Assembly (NCBI GenBank): GCA_021732385.1
Contig: JAKFVA010000013.1
Coordinates: 49,887 to 113,886 of the forward strand
From: Burkholderiales bacterium
GTDB taxonomy: Bacteria; Pseudomonadota; Gammaproteobacteria; Burkholderiales; Burkholderiaceae_C
DNA length: 64,000 nucleotides
Direction: 5' to 3'
In this document: one piece after another, positions 22,012 through 30,190 of the stretch
Layout of the letters: each line of letters starts with the position of its first letter
Position numbering within the stretch: position 1 is the first letter of the stretch
Notes under the pieces: generated by a model
What the model saw: only the letters and a program-made list of their open reading frames with translations
Databases searched by the model: none
What the model was told of the DNA's origin: nothing
Program-made: the position numbers and the translations under genes

Positions 22012-24822
22012 ATGTTGGAACTTGCTGCTTTAAATTCACTCCCGAAAACCTTGTTGTTGGTGGATGGCTCCAGCTACCTATACCGCGCTTTCCATGCCAT
22101 GCCCGACTTGCGTGCTGAGCCGGGCAATCCGCAAAGCACGGCGACCGGGGCGATACGCGGCATGGTGAACATGATGAAAGCCCTGCGCGAGCAGCAGCCC
22201 GCGCATTACGCCGTGTGTGTGTTTGATGCCAAGGGTCCTACCTTTCGCGACGCGCTCTACCCCGCCTACAAGGCCACCCGCTCACCCATGCCTGACGACC
22301 TGCGCAGCCAGATCGAGCCGATTCACGAGGTGGTGCAGCTCATGGGCTGGCGCGTGCTGAATGTGCCCGGCGTGGAGGCTGACGACGTGATTGGCACACT
22401 GGCGCAACTGGCAGCCAAACAAGGCATCACGGTCACCGTCTCCAGCGGCGATAAAGACCTGAGCCAACTGGTGGACGCGCACATCACCATCATCGACACC
22501 ATGAACGGCAAACGCCGCGATGTGGCCGGCGTGGAGGCCGAATTTGGCGTGCCACCGCGCCTGATGGTGGACTATCAGACCCTGGTGGGCGACGCGGTGG
22601 ACAACGTGCCGGGTGTGGACAAGGTGGGTCCCAAAACGGCCGCCAAATGGTTGCAGGAATACGGCTCGCTTGACGCCTTGGTGGCGCAGGCAGGCAGCAT
22701 CAAGGGCGCCGTCGGCGAGAACCTGCGCAAAGCGCTGGACTGGCTGCCGCGTGGCCGCGAACTACTGACCATCAAGACCGATTGCGACTTGTCGCCCTGG
22801 GTTGATGGATTGCCTGCGCTTGATGCGTTGGTGCTGCAAGCGGAAGATGCTGCGCAGCTCAAGCTGTTCTACGAGAAATATGGTTTCAAGGGCTTGGCCA
22901 AATCGCTGGAAGGCGGTGCGGCGCCAGGCAAGTTGGCGCAGGGCCGGGCGACAGCGCATGCGGCTGCAGACGACTTGTTTGCCGAACCCACCGCACCTGC
23001 CGCTGCGCTTGTGTCTGCCGACACGCATTACGACACCATCCTCACCTGGCCTGCTTTTGACGACTGGCTGGCGCGTATTGAAGCCGCCGAGCTCACCGCG
23101 CTGGACACCGAAACCACCTCTCTCGATGAAATGCGCGCGCAGATTGTGGGCATCAGCTTCAGCGTCAAGCCGGGCGAGGCCGCCTACATTCCGCTGACGC
23201 ACTGCTATGCCGATGCCCCCGACCAATTGCCGCTGGATCAAGTGCTGTCCCGGCTCAAGCCCTGGCTGGAAAACCCGCAGCACAAGAAGCTTGGCCAGCA
23301 CGTCAAGTACGACCGCCATGTGCTGGCCAACCACGGCATCGAAGTGCAAGGCTATGTGCACGACACCCTACTGCAAAGCTATGTGCTGGAGGTGCACAAG
23401 CCGCATGGCCTCTCCAGCCTGGCGCTGCGCCATTTGGGCCGCAGTGGCATCGCCTATGAAGACCTGTGCGGCAAGGGCGCGCACCAGATTTCCTTCAACC
23501 AGGTTGATATTGGCAAGGCCGCCACCTATTCCTGCGAAGACTCTGAGATGACGCTGGCCGTGCACCAGGTGCTGTGGCCGCAGTTGCAGGCCAACGACAA
23601 GCTGCGTTTTGTCTATGAACTGGAAATAGCGTCGAGCGAGGCGCTCTACCGCATCGAGCGCAATGGTGTGCAAATTGACGCGCCCATGCTGGCCACGCAA
23701 AGCCACGAGCTGGGCCAGCGCATCATGGCGCTTGAAGTAGAGGCGCATGCGCTGGCTGGCCAGCCGTTCAACCTCAGCAGCCCCAAGCAGATTGGCGAAA
23801 TTTTCTTCACCAAACTGGGTTTGCCAGTGGTGAAAAAAACCGCCACCGGGGCGCCGAGCACCGACGAAGAAGTGCTGGAAAAACTCGCCGAGGATTTTCC
23901 GTTGCCCGCCAAGATCCTGGAGCACCGCGGCCTGTCCAAACTCAAGGGCACCTACACCGACAAGCTGGCGCAGCTGGCGCACCCGCGCACCGGGCGGGTA
24001 CACACGCACTACGCGCAGGCGGTGGCCGTGACAGGCCGCTTGTCGAGCAACGACCCCAACCTGCAAAACATCCCCATCCGCACAGCCGAAGGCCGGCGTA
24101 TCCGCGAGGCTTTTGTGGCGCGCCCCGGCTGCGTGATTGCCAGCGCCGACTACAGCCAGATCGAGCTGCGCATCATGGCGCACATCAGCGGCGACGAGAA
24201 CCTGCTGCGCGCCTTTCATGAGGGCATGGACGTGCACCGCGCCACCGCAGGCGAGGTCTTTGGTGTGCCGCCCGGCGAGGTCAGCAGCGAGCAGCGGCGT
24301 TACGCCAAGGTCATCAACTTTGGCCTGATCTACGGCATGAGTGCGTTTGGCCTGGCGCGCAATCTGGGCATTGACAACACGGCGGCCAAGAACTACATCG
24401 AGCGCTACTTTGCCCGTTATCCCGGCGTGAAAAACTACATGGACGAGACCCGCCTCTTGGCCAAAAGCAAGGGCTATGTGGAAACCGTGTTTGGTCGCCG
24501 CCTGTACCTGCCCGAAATCAATTCCCCCAATGGCCCGCGCCGCGCCGGGGCCGAGCGCGCCGCCATCAACGCACCGATGCAGGGCACAGCGGCTGACCTC
24601 ATCAAACTCAGCATGAACCAGGTGCAGGCGGTGCTGGACGCGCAAAAGCGCGCGACGCTGATGGTCATGCAGGTGCACGACGAACTGGTGTTTGAAGTGC
24701 CGCTGGCCGAGGTGGACTGGCTGAAAACCGAGGTGCCGCGCATCATGGCGAGCGTGGCGCAACTCAAGGTGCCGCTGCTGGCGGAGGTGGGTGTGGGGCC
24801 GAATTGGGACAAGGCGCATTGA
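22012..24822 (+). CDS. polA: DNA polymerase I
   Basis: The 936-residue protein has all three domains: 5'-3' exonuclease (about 15-300, with LLVDGSSYLYRAFHA and VEADDVIGTLA), 3'-5' exonuclease (about 335-535), and family A polymerase (about 600-936, with DYSQIELRIMAHISGD, KVINFGLIYG and QVHDELVFE). The proofreading site looks intact: ALDTET supplies Asp and Glu, KYDRHVLANHG and CEDSEMT supply the later aspartates. It therefore differs from proofreading-deficient Pol I enzymes. The gene stands alone on the plus strand. A dispersed repeat follows it. Confidence 0.97.
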   Translation: MLELAALNSLPKTLLLVDGSSYLYRAFHAMPDLRAEPGNPQSTATGAIRGMVNMMKALREQQPAHYAVCVFDAKGPTFRDALYPAYKATRSPMPDDLRSQIEPIHEVVQLMGWRVLNVPGVEADDVIGTLAQLAAKQGITVTVSSGDKDLSQLVDAHITIIDTMNGKRRDVAGVEAEFGVPPRLMVDYQTLVGDAVDNVPGVDKVGPKTAAKWLQEYGSLDALVAQAGSIKGAVGENLRKALDWLPRGRELLTIKTDCDLSPWVDGLPALDALVLQAEDAAQLKLFYEKYGFKGLAKSLEGGAAPGKLAQGRATAHAAADDLFAEPTAPAAALVSADTHYDTILTWPAFDDWLARIEAAELTALDTETTSLDEMRAQIVGISFSVKPGEAAYIPLTHCYADAPDQLPLDQVLSRLKPWLENPQHKKLGQHVKYDRHVLANHGIEVQGYVHDTLLQSYVLEVHKPHGLSSLALRHLGRSGIAYEDLCGKGAHQISFNQVDIGKAATYSCEDSEMTLAVHQVLWPQLQANDKLRFVYELEIASSEALYRIERNGVQIDAPMLATQSHELGQRIMALEVEAHALAGQPFNLSSPKQIGEIFFTKLGLPVVKKTATGAPSTDEEVLEKLAEDFPLPAKILEHRGLSKLKGTYTDKLAQLAHPRTGRVHTHYAQAVAVTGRLSSNDPNLQNIPIRTAEGRRIREAFVARPGCVIASADYSQIELRIMAHISGDENLLRAFHEGMDVHRATAGEVFGVPPGEVSSEQRRYAKVINFGLIYGMSAFGLARNLGIDNTAAKNYIERYFARYPGVKNYMDETRLLAKSKGYVETVFGRRLYLPEINSPNGPRRAGAERAAINAPMQGTAADLIKLSMNQVQAVLDAQKRATLMVMQVHDELVFEVPLAEVDWLKTEVPRIMASVAQLKVPLLAEVGVGPNWDKAH

Positions 24823-24894
24823 AACAGCGCCGTTGTTGAAATCGCTGCGCAGGTTGACGCCTCAAACTGGCTAACAGCGTTGAAGCAACCCACC

Positions 24895-24990
24895 CTACTA
24901 TCTAAAATGATAGTAAAAAACCATAGCACTACCTGCACGTCAGTAATGGTTAAACCGATTATTTTGTATAGTAAATAAGCTCTTTTTCTA
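24895..24990. repeat. MITE-like dispersed element, one arm (copy 2)
   Basis: The sequence from 24907 (ATGATAGTAAAAAACCATAG, continuing CACTACCTGCACGTC) matches the arms of copies 3 and 4 almost base for base. Only one arm is clear, then AT-rich sequence runs to the tautomerase gene stop. It sits between the convergent ends of polA and the tautomerase gene. Confidence 0.6.
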
Positions 24991-25014
24991 ATTTTTAGCG
25001 ATTTAGCTTCCGCG

Positions 25015-25203
25015 CTATTTTTTCTCGGACCACAACACGCCGCCCGTGCTCCAGTGGCTGCGTGGCACGTCAAACAACAGCACATCCACCGTCTCGGGCT
25101 TACTGCCCAGCGTGTCCACCACAGCCTGAGTCAGTGCCGCAACAAGTTTTTGCTTTTGCTCGGGGCTGCGGCCTTCCAGCATTTCAACGCGTAGGGTGGG
25201 CAT
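25015..25203 (-). CDS. 4-oxalocrotonate tautomerase-like protein
   Basis: This 62-residue protein fits the small tautomerase subfamily: Pro follows the initiator Met and would become the catalytic N-terminal base, and EGRSPEQKQKLVAALTQAVVDTLG is the typical first helix. Family members keto-enol tautomerise small oxo-acids, but many stand-alone copies have unknown substrates. The stop lies next to a repeat, and the start faces the frameshifted dienelactone hydrolase gene across 117 bp. A link to aromatic ring-cleavage products is tempting, since both enzyme types work there, but the evidence is only adjacency. Confidence 0.85.
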   Translation of the reverse strand: MPTLRVEMLEGRSPEQKQKLVAALTQAVVDTLGSKPETVDVLLFDVPRSHWSTGGVLWSEKK

Positions 25204-25320
25204 GGGTTTTCTCCAGATAATTTAAGTGCTTGACTGAAACTTGGTGACGTTGGTTTGGCTCTATATTCTGTTGGCTAATGGCAACCCCCTGCAACCTCTT
25301 TTAACAACTGGAGATTTTCC

Positions 25321-26230
25321 ATGCTGCGCGACGACCTCAAAGCCGAATTCGATTCCCTGCTTCCAGGCCAAAGCACCGACGACGGTGCCACCCGCCGCAC
25401 CGCGCTCAAAACGGCGCTTGGCGTAGGCTTTGCCGCCGCGGCTGCGCCCATCATGGCGCAAACCGCCATCAAAACCAACACCGACGGCCTGACCGCAGGT
25501 GAAGTCACCATCGACGTGGGCGGCTTCAAGCTGCCCGCTTACCGCGCCGCGCCTGCTGGCAAAACCGGCTTGCCAGTGGTGCTGGTGGTGCAGGAGATTT
25601 TTGGCGTGCACGAGCACATTGCCGACGTAGCCCGCCGTTTTGCCAAGGCCGGTTACCTGGCAATTGCCCCAGAGCTGTACGCGCGCCAGGGCGACCCAAG
25701 CAAGTACACCGAAATTGCCAAACTGTTTGCCGAACTGGTCTCCAAAGTGCCCGATGCGCAAGTCATGGCCGACCTCGACGGCGTGGTGGCCTGGGCAGGC
25801 GCCAATGGGTGACACCAAAAAAGTAGCGGTTACCGGCTTTTGTTGGGGTGGCCGCATCACTTGGCTCTACGCGGCGCATAGCAAGAACGTCAAGGCCGGC
25901 GTGGCCTGGTATGGCCGCCTGGTGGGCGAGTCCAGCGCCAACACGCCCAAGCACCCTGTTGAACTGGCGGCCAACTTGAATGCGCCGGTGCTTGGTCTGT
26001 ACGGTGGCAAAGACACCGGCATCCCGCTTGACACGGTTGATAAGATGAAAGCAGCCTTGGCTGATTCGGCTGGCAAAGGCAACGCGGCAGCCAAAGCTTC
26101 CGCGTTTGTGGTGTACCCTGATGCGCCGCACGCGTTTCATGCCGACTACCGCGCCAGCTTCCAGAAAGCGCCCGCCGAAGACGGCTGGATGCGTGCCCTG
26201 GCCTGGTTCAAGGCCAATGGCGTAGCCTGA
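25321..26230 (+). pseudogene. Dienelactone hydrolase family gene with a +1 frameshift
   Basis: Residues 1-163 run in one frame, with a twin-arginine-like leader ([13 protein letters not shown]...IMAQ) and the family's [15 protein letters not shown]. The frame ends at TGA 25810-25812. The remainder continues one base over: [16 protein letters not shown], then YGGKDTGIP and DAPHAFHAD. Deleting T25810 restores one continuous protein of about 302 residues. The catalytic Cys, Asp and His are all downstream of the break, so the first frame alone would be inactive. It may be a real mutation, an assembly error, or a slippery site (GGG TGA C). A terminator follows at 26255. Confidence 0.88.
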
Positions 26231-26254
26231 AGGCCTTGGTCTGATTTGATACGG

Positions 26255-26276
26255 CCGCCCTTCGGGGCGGTTTTTG
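26255..26276 (+). terminator. Intrinsic terminator after the dienelactone hydrolase gene
   Basis: CCGCCC-TTCG-GGGCGG (26255-26270) with a stable tetraloop is followed at once by TTTTTGTTTG. This is a standard rho-independent terminator 25 bases past the stop. Confidence 0.9.
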
Positions 26277-26327
26277 TTTGTTTTAATTATTTTTGTACCG
26301 GTACAAGCCGGGTTTGCATTTGAAGCC

Positions 26328-27161
26328 ATGACATTGATAGCAATTACGCTGGCCACACTGCTGGCTGGCATCGGTAGCGTGTGGCTTGCTGCAGTGCTCA
26401 GCTTTGGCTGGTTGGCGCGTTATACCCAGCACATGCTGAGCCTGTCGGCGGGCGCACTCATGGCCACAGCGTTCATGCATTTGCTGCCCGAGGCGTTTGA
26501 ATCGCAAATTGGCGCACAGGCGCTGTTTGCCACCTTGCTGGCGGGCCTGCTGTTTTTCTTTTTGCTAGACAAAGCTGAACTCTGGCACCACGGCCATGAG
26601 CACGGCCATGGCCCGCAGGCTGAGCCTGAAGCCGCTGCACACGGGTCAGCCCAACGCCATCACACTCATGCAGCCCACAATCATGGCCACCACCACGCGG
26701 GTGCGCCAACTTCCGGGGGCTGGGCGGTGCTGACTGGTGACAGCGTGCATTGCTTTGGCGACGGCATTTTGATTGCCTCGGCTTTTCTCGCCGATACGCG
26801 CCTGGGCGTGATTGCGGCGCTGGCTGTGCTGGCGCATGAGGTGCCGCACCACATGGGCGATTTGGTGGTGCTGCGCCATAGCAGCGGCAACCACCGCGCC
26901 GCCATCGTCAAGGTGTCATTGGCTGGGGCTGTAACGGCTTTGGGTGGCGTCACGGGGTACTGGCTGGTGGAGCAACTGCGCGACTATCTGCCCTATTTTC
27001 TGGTGGTGGCGTCCAGCAGCTTTGTCTATGTGGCGCTGGCCGACTTGATACCGCAGCTGCAAAAGCGCTTGAGCCTGCGCGAGACCATTGCGCAAATCGC
27101 CTGGCTGCTGTGCGGCATGGGTTTGGTAACGGTGGTCAGCGGCCTGGCGCACGGCCGCTAG
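26328..27161 (+). CDS. ZIP-family divalent metal transporter
   Basis: The 277-residue protein has the eight-helix ZIP layout: a cytoplasmic His-rich loop between helices III and IV (about 86-126, repeated HGHEHGHG and HNHGHHH), the helix IV motif VHCFGDG (usual HNFxDG), and the helix V motif HEVPHHMGD. These residues form the metal site, most often for zinc. The ATG at 26328 is chosen because the family's N-terminal helix begins there; the open frame upstream runs into the terminator. No Zur-like operator is obvious in the 98-bp gap. Confidence 0.92.
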   Translation: MTLIAITLATLLAGIGSVWLAAVLSFGWLARYTQHMLSLSAGALMATAFMHLLPEAFESQIGAQALFATLLAGLLFFFLLDKAELWHHGHEHGHGPQAEPEAAAHGSAQRHHTHAAHNHGHHHAGAPTSGGWAVLTGDSVHCFGDGILIASAFLADTRLGVIAALAVLAHEVPHHMGDLVVLRHSSGNHRAAIVKVSLAGAVTALGGVTGYWLVEQLRDYLPYFLVVASSSFVYVALADLIPQLQKRLSLRETIAQIAWLLCGMGLVTVVSGLAHGR

Positions 27162-27217
27162 AGTCGTGTGCGGGCTGATCAGGGCTGTACTTGCGCTGTT
27201 CCTTAGCGCTGGGCACG

Positions 27218-27928
27218 CTACCTGAGCAGCGGCATCAGCCGCGCCATGACGTTGGCAACCAAATCTTCGCCAACCACCGCGTGGTAGTAGGCGCTGCCCA
27301 GTACCGCGTGCGACAGCGCAATGGGCCACAGCAGCCGGTCGCGCTGGTACACCAGGCCCCATAGCGTGCCCGACAGGCTGGTTAGCAGCATCAGTTCATA
27401 GTTTGGGAAGTGCACGGTGCCATATGCCACGCCGCTCAGCAGGGCAGGCAGCCAAGGCGGGCTGTGCCCCAGCAAAACGCGCAGACGACCATGCAGGTAA
27501 AACTGGAAAATGCCCTGCTGCAGCAGCGCCCAGGGAAAATACAGGCATACGGCGATCAGCAGACTGGCTGCACTTACCCGCTGACTGTGGGCGATGCCCC
27601 AGGCGGCAAACAGCGCGGCATTCAAAGCGGTAAAAAGCGCCAGTTGCCAAACCGACTGACGTAAGCGGCGGGCCTGGGATGTGGCGGCTGCGCCCCAGAT
27701 GTGCTGCGCCGTGTGCCGGCGCGTCAGAAACACATAGCAGACAAACAGCGCCGCCAGCGCCATGTACAGGGCGGCATCGCGCGGGGCATAAAGCAAAAAG
27801 AGCGGCGTGCAAACGCCCAGCACAGCCAGCTCTGTGGCCACGCACCGCCGCAAGGCCCTCGACGTAGTGCTGGCACCCGCTGGGTTGCTGCTGTTGTTGG
27901 AGATGTCAGTGGTTAACGGTGGTTTCAT
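27218..27928 (-). CDS. CPBP-like membrane protein lacking the usual catalytic glutamates
   Basis: The 236-residue protein has about six membrane segments and the CPBP (CaaX/bacteriocin-processing) C-terminal layout. The first motif, normally EExxxR, reads QQGIFQFYLHGR (about 137-148). The second motif histidine is present in YGTVHFPN (about 172) and the third in LSHAVLG (about 205). Loss of both glutamates suggests either a non-proteolytic member or a divergent subfamily using other residues. It is convergent with the ZIP gene and 50 bp from the divergent DUF2147 gene. Confidence 0.7.
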   Translation of the reverse strand: MKPPLTTDISNNSSNPAGASTTSRALRRCVATELAVLGVCTPLFLLYAPRDAALYMALAALFVCYVFLTRRHTAQHIWGAAATSQARRLRQSVWQLALFTALNAALFAAWGIAHSQRVSAASLLIAVCLYFPWALLQQGIFQFYLHGRLRVLLGHSPPWLPALLSGVAYGTVHFPNYELMLLTSLSGTLWGLVYQRDRLLWPIALSHAVLGSAYYHAVVGEDLVANVMARLMPLLR

Positions 27929-27978
27929 CGGTCACAATTTGGGGCGTGTCGCAAGGCTAATCCAATGGCAGGTACCCA

Positions 27979-28449
27979 GTGAAGCAAGTGTCAGTTTTTT
28001 TTGGGCGATTGTGCGCGGCAGCAGTGATGGCCTGGTGTGTTGGCGGGTCTGCGCAGGCCCAGGTAGCGGCTGACCCGGCCACTGGCTTGTGGCGGGTCGT
28101 CAATGAGCAAAGCGGCAAGACCGATGCGCTGGTGCGAATCTACCCCGCGAATGGCCAGTGGGAGGGTAAGTTGGAGGCTATTTTTCCGGGGCCGGGGGAA
28201 GACCTCGACCCGCGCTGCATCAAGTGCGAAGGCGCGCAGCAAAACCAGCCCAAGCGGGGGTTGGTCTTCATGTGGGGGTTTAATAAATATGGTGCTGAGT
28301 ACACCGGTGGCCGGGTGCTGGACCCCAATACCGGCAGCGTCTACCGCGCCAAAATGGCTGTTAGTGAAGACGGTGAAAAGCTGATGTTGCACGGCTACAT
28401 TGGCATTCCCCTGCTGGGTCGCAGCCAGACCTGGTTCAAGGCCAAATAA
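27979..28449 (+). CDS. DUF2147-domain secreted protein
   Basis: The 156-residue protein has a signal peptide ending GGSAQAQ. The mature part (ATGLWRVVNEQSGKTDALVRIY, then CIKCEG, then GRVLDPNTGSVYRAKMAV and a C-terminal WFKAK) is the DUF2147 lipocalin-like pattern. The two cysteines in DPRCIKCEG could pair. The family's role is not known. The gene is close to and convergent with hpnA at the end of the hopanoid operon, with only 21 bp between stops, but I see nothing that ties it to hopanoids. Confidence 0.8.
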   Translation: MKQVSVFFGRLCAAAVMAWCVGGSAQAQVAADPATGLWRVVNEQSGKTDALVRIYPANGQWEGKLEAIFPGPGEDLDPRCIKCEGAQQNQPKRGLVFMWGFNKYGAEYTGGRVLDPNTGSVYRAKMAVSEDGEKLMLHGYIGIPLLGRSQTWFKAK

Positions 28450-28470
28450 GCTTTTAAGCGGTATGTCTGG

Positions 28471-29463
28471 TCAGGGGCAGTAGCCGTTTTGGCGGAACCA
28501 GGCAATGGCTTCGTGCAAGGCCTCTTGCACTGGCCTTGGCGTCAGCCCCAGGTCGCGCTCGGCCTTGGCGGCAGAAAAGAACATACGCTTCTTGGACAGC
28601 CGTACACCGTCTACCGTGGCCATGGGTTCGTGGCCCGGCACCAGGCGCGCCCAGGCCTCGGCGAGGTAGGCAATTGGCAATACCAGGTTGTGTGGCAAGC
28701 GAACCCAGGGTGCGGGTCGGCCGGTAATTTGTGCCACGCTGCCCAGAATTTCCTTGAGCGTCAGGTCGCGCCCGCCCAGAATGTAGCGCTCGCCGACCAC
28801 ACCGCGTTCAAATGCCAGCCGGTGGCCTATGGCAACGTCGTCAACATGCACCAGGTTCAACCCGGTGTCCACGTAAGCCGGCATGCGGCCTGCTGCGGCA
28901 TCGACAATCAGCCGTCCGGTAGGCGTGGGTTTGACATCGCGCGGGCCAATCGGGGTGGACGGGTTGACGGTAACCACCGCCAGCCCTTGCTCGCGCACCA
29001 GCCGCTGCACCTCCTGCTCGGCCAGAAACTTGGAGCGCTTGTAGTGGCCCACCATGTCGGCTAGCGTGACGGGGGTGTCTTCATTGGCTGGAGTGCCGTC
29101 AGCGTTCAGGCCCAATGTGGCGACACTGCTGGTATAGACCATGCGCGCCACGCCAGCCTGGGCAGCGGCCAGCAGCATGTTCACCGTGCCTTGCACATTG
29201 GCTTGGTACAGGGCGGGCGGGTTGGGCACCCACAGGCGGTAGTCGGCGGCCACATGAAACAGCGCCTCGCAGCCTTTGGCTGCACGCTCAAGCGAAGCGC
29301 GGTCGGTCAGGTCGCCATGGGCGATGTCGATGGGCAGGCCGTCCAGATTGCGCGGGTCGCTGGTGGGGCGCGTCAGCACGCGCACGGCGTGCCCAGCCTT
29401 GAGCAGCTCGCGCACCACGGCCGAGCCGACAAAGCCTGAGGCGCCCGTGACCAGCGTGGTCAT
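28471..29463 (-). CDS. hpnA: Hopanoid-associated sugar epimerase HpnA
   Basis: An extended short-chain dehydrogenase of 330 residues: N-terminal TGASGFVGSAVV nucleotide motif, HVAADYRLW, and the catalytic pair in YKRSK. The overall match to HpnA, including NPSTPIGPRDVKPTPTGR, is strong. HpnA is found in most hopanoid operons and is thought to act on the sugar-derived side chain, though its exact step is not settled. It is the last gene of the operon, its start overlapping the hpnG stop by four bases (TCAT at 29460-29463). Confidence 0.93.
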   Translation of the reverse strand: MTTLVTGASGFVGSAVVRELLKAGHAVRVLTRPTSDPRNLDGLPIDIAHGDLTDRASLERAAKGCEALFHVAADYRLWVPNPPALYQANVQGTVNMLLAAAQAGVARMVYTSSVATLGLNADGTPANEDTPVTLADMVGHYKRSKFLAEQEVQRLVREQGLAVVTVNPSTPIGPRDVKPTPTGRLIVDAAAGRMPAYVDTGLNLVHVDDVAIGHRLAFERGVVGERYILGGRDLTLKEILGSVAQITGRPAPWVRLPHNLVLPIAYLAEAWARLVPGHEPMATVDGVRLSKKRMFFSAAKAERDLGLTPRPVQEALHEAIAWFRQNGYCP

Positions 29464-30185
29464 CGGGCCACTGCCTTCGCAAGGCGGGGCGTGGGTGGAC
29501 GCAGTCCGGTAAGCGCTGCAACCTGGCCCAGGCGGCTTTGCGTCAAGCGCAAAGCCGAGCGCAATTGCAGCAGCCTCGCCAGATCCTGTGGACGCAAAAG
29601 CAAAGCGCGCAGCAAGGCGCCCAGTTGCAAGTGGCCGGCCGTATCAACCGCCACCAGCACTGCCTGCGGCAAGGTGTGCTGCGCGGAGTCGAGCACCACA
29701 CGCAGCGCGGCAAATGCCAGGCCACGCTGCGCGGCCACTTGGGCAATTGCAGCGCTTTCCATGTCTATCGCCAGCGCGCCGGTACTTTGAAACAAGCGCT
29801 GCTTTTCTTGTGGGGTGGTGACCACTTGGCTGACTTCAAGCAAGTCGCCGGTGTGGACTGGCATGGCTTTTGATAGCTGCGCATGCAGACGCTGATGCCA
29901 GGCGGGGGAGGCGGCAAAACTTTGCCCGGCTGCGCTGCGCACTGTGAAGGGCAAGAGCAGGGCGCCTGTGGACAGCGCAGGCGTTATGCCACCGGCACTG
30001 CCCCAACTGAGCAGGCGGGTGGCCCCGGCATCGGCCAACGCCAGCGCGGCACGGCGGGCGTTGTCTGGCCCCATGCCTGAAAGCTGCACCCGGCATTGTG
30101 TGCCGAGGGTGGCACTGCCACCGGGCTTGAGTGGGCCAATCAGGCTGACCACTTCTTGCGGCAGTGCTGCTACCAGGCCGATCAT
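29460..30185 (-). CDS. hpnG: Adenosylhopane nucleosidase/phosphorylase HpnG
   Basis: HpnG removes adenine from adenosylhopane to give a ribosylhopane intermediate. The 241-residue protein has the nucleoside phosphorylase fold: N-terminal MIGLVAALPQEVV, SWGSAGG and the ALAIDMESAAIAQ helix with catalytic Asp/Glu. An in-frame GTG at 30215 would add ten residues and overlap shc by 25 bases. The ATG at 30185, six bases past the shc stop, gives the usual N-terminus, so I prefer it. Its gene lies between shc and hpnA in the operon. Confidence 0.9.
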   Translation of the reverse strand: MIGLVAALPQEVVSLIGPLKPGGSATLGTQCRVQLSGMGPDNARRAALALADAGATRLLSWGSAGGITPALSTGALLLPFTVRSAAGQSFAASPAWHQRLHAQLSKAMPVHTGDLLEVSQVVTTPQEKQRLFQSTGALAIDMESAAIAQVAAQRGLAFAALRVVLDSAQHTLPQAVLVAVDTAGHLQLGALLRALLLRPQDLARLLQLRSALRLTQSRLGQVAALTGLRPPTPRLAKAVAR

Positions 30186-30190
30186 GGGCG

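Noticed and set aside
23368..24819. 483-residue open frame antisense to polA
   Set aside because: It mirrors polA, with no ribosome-binding site or protein family.
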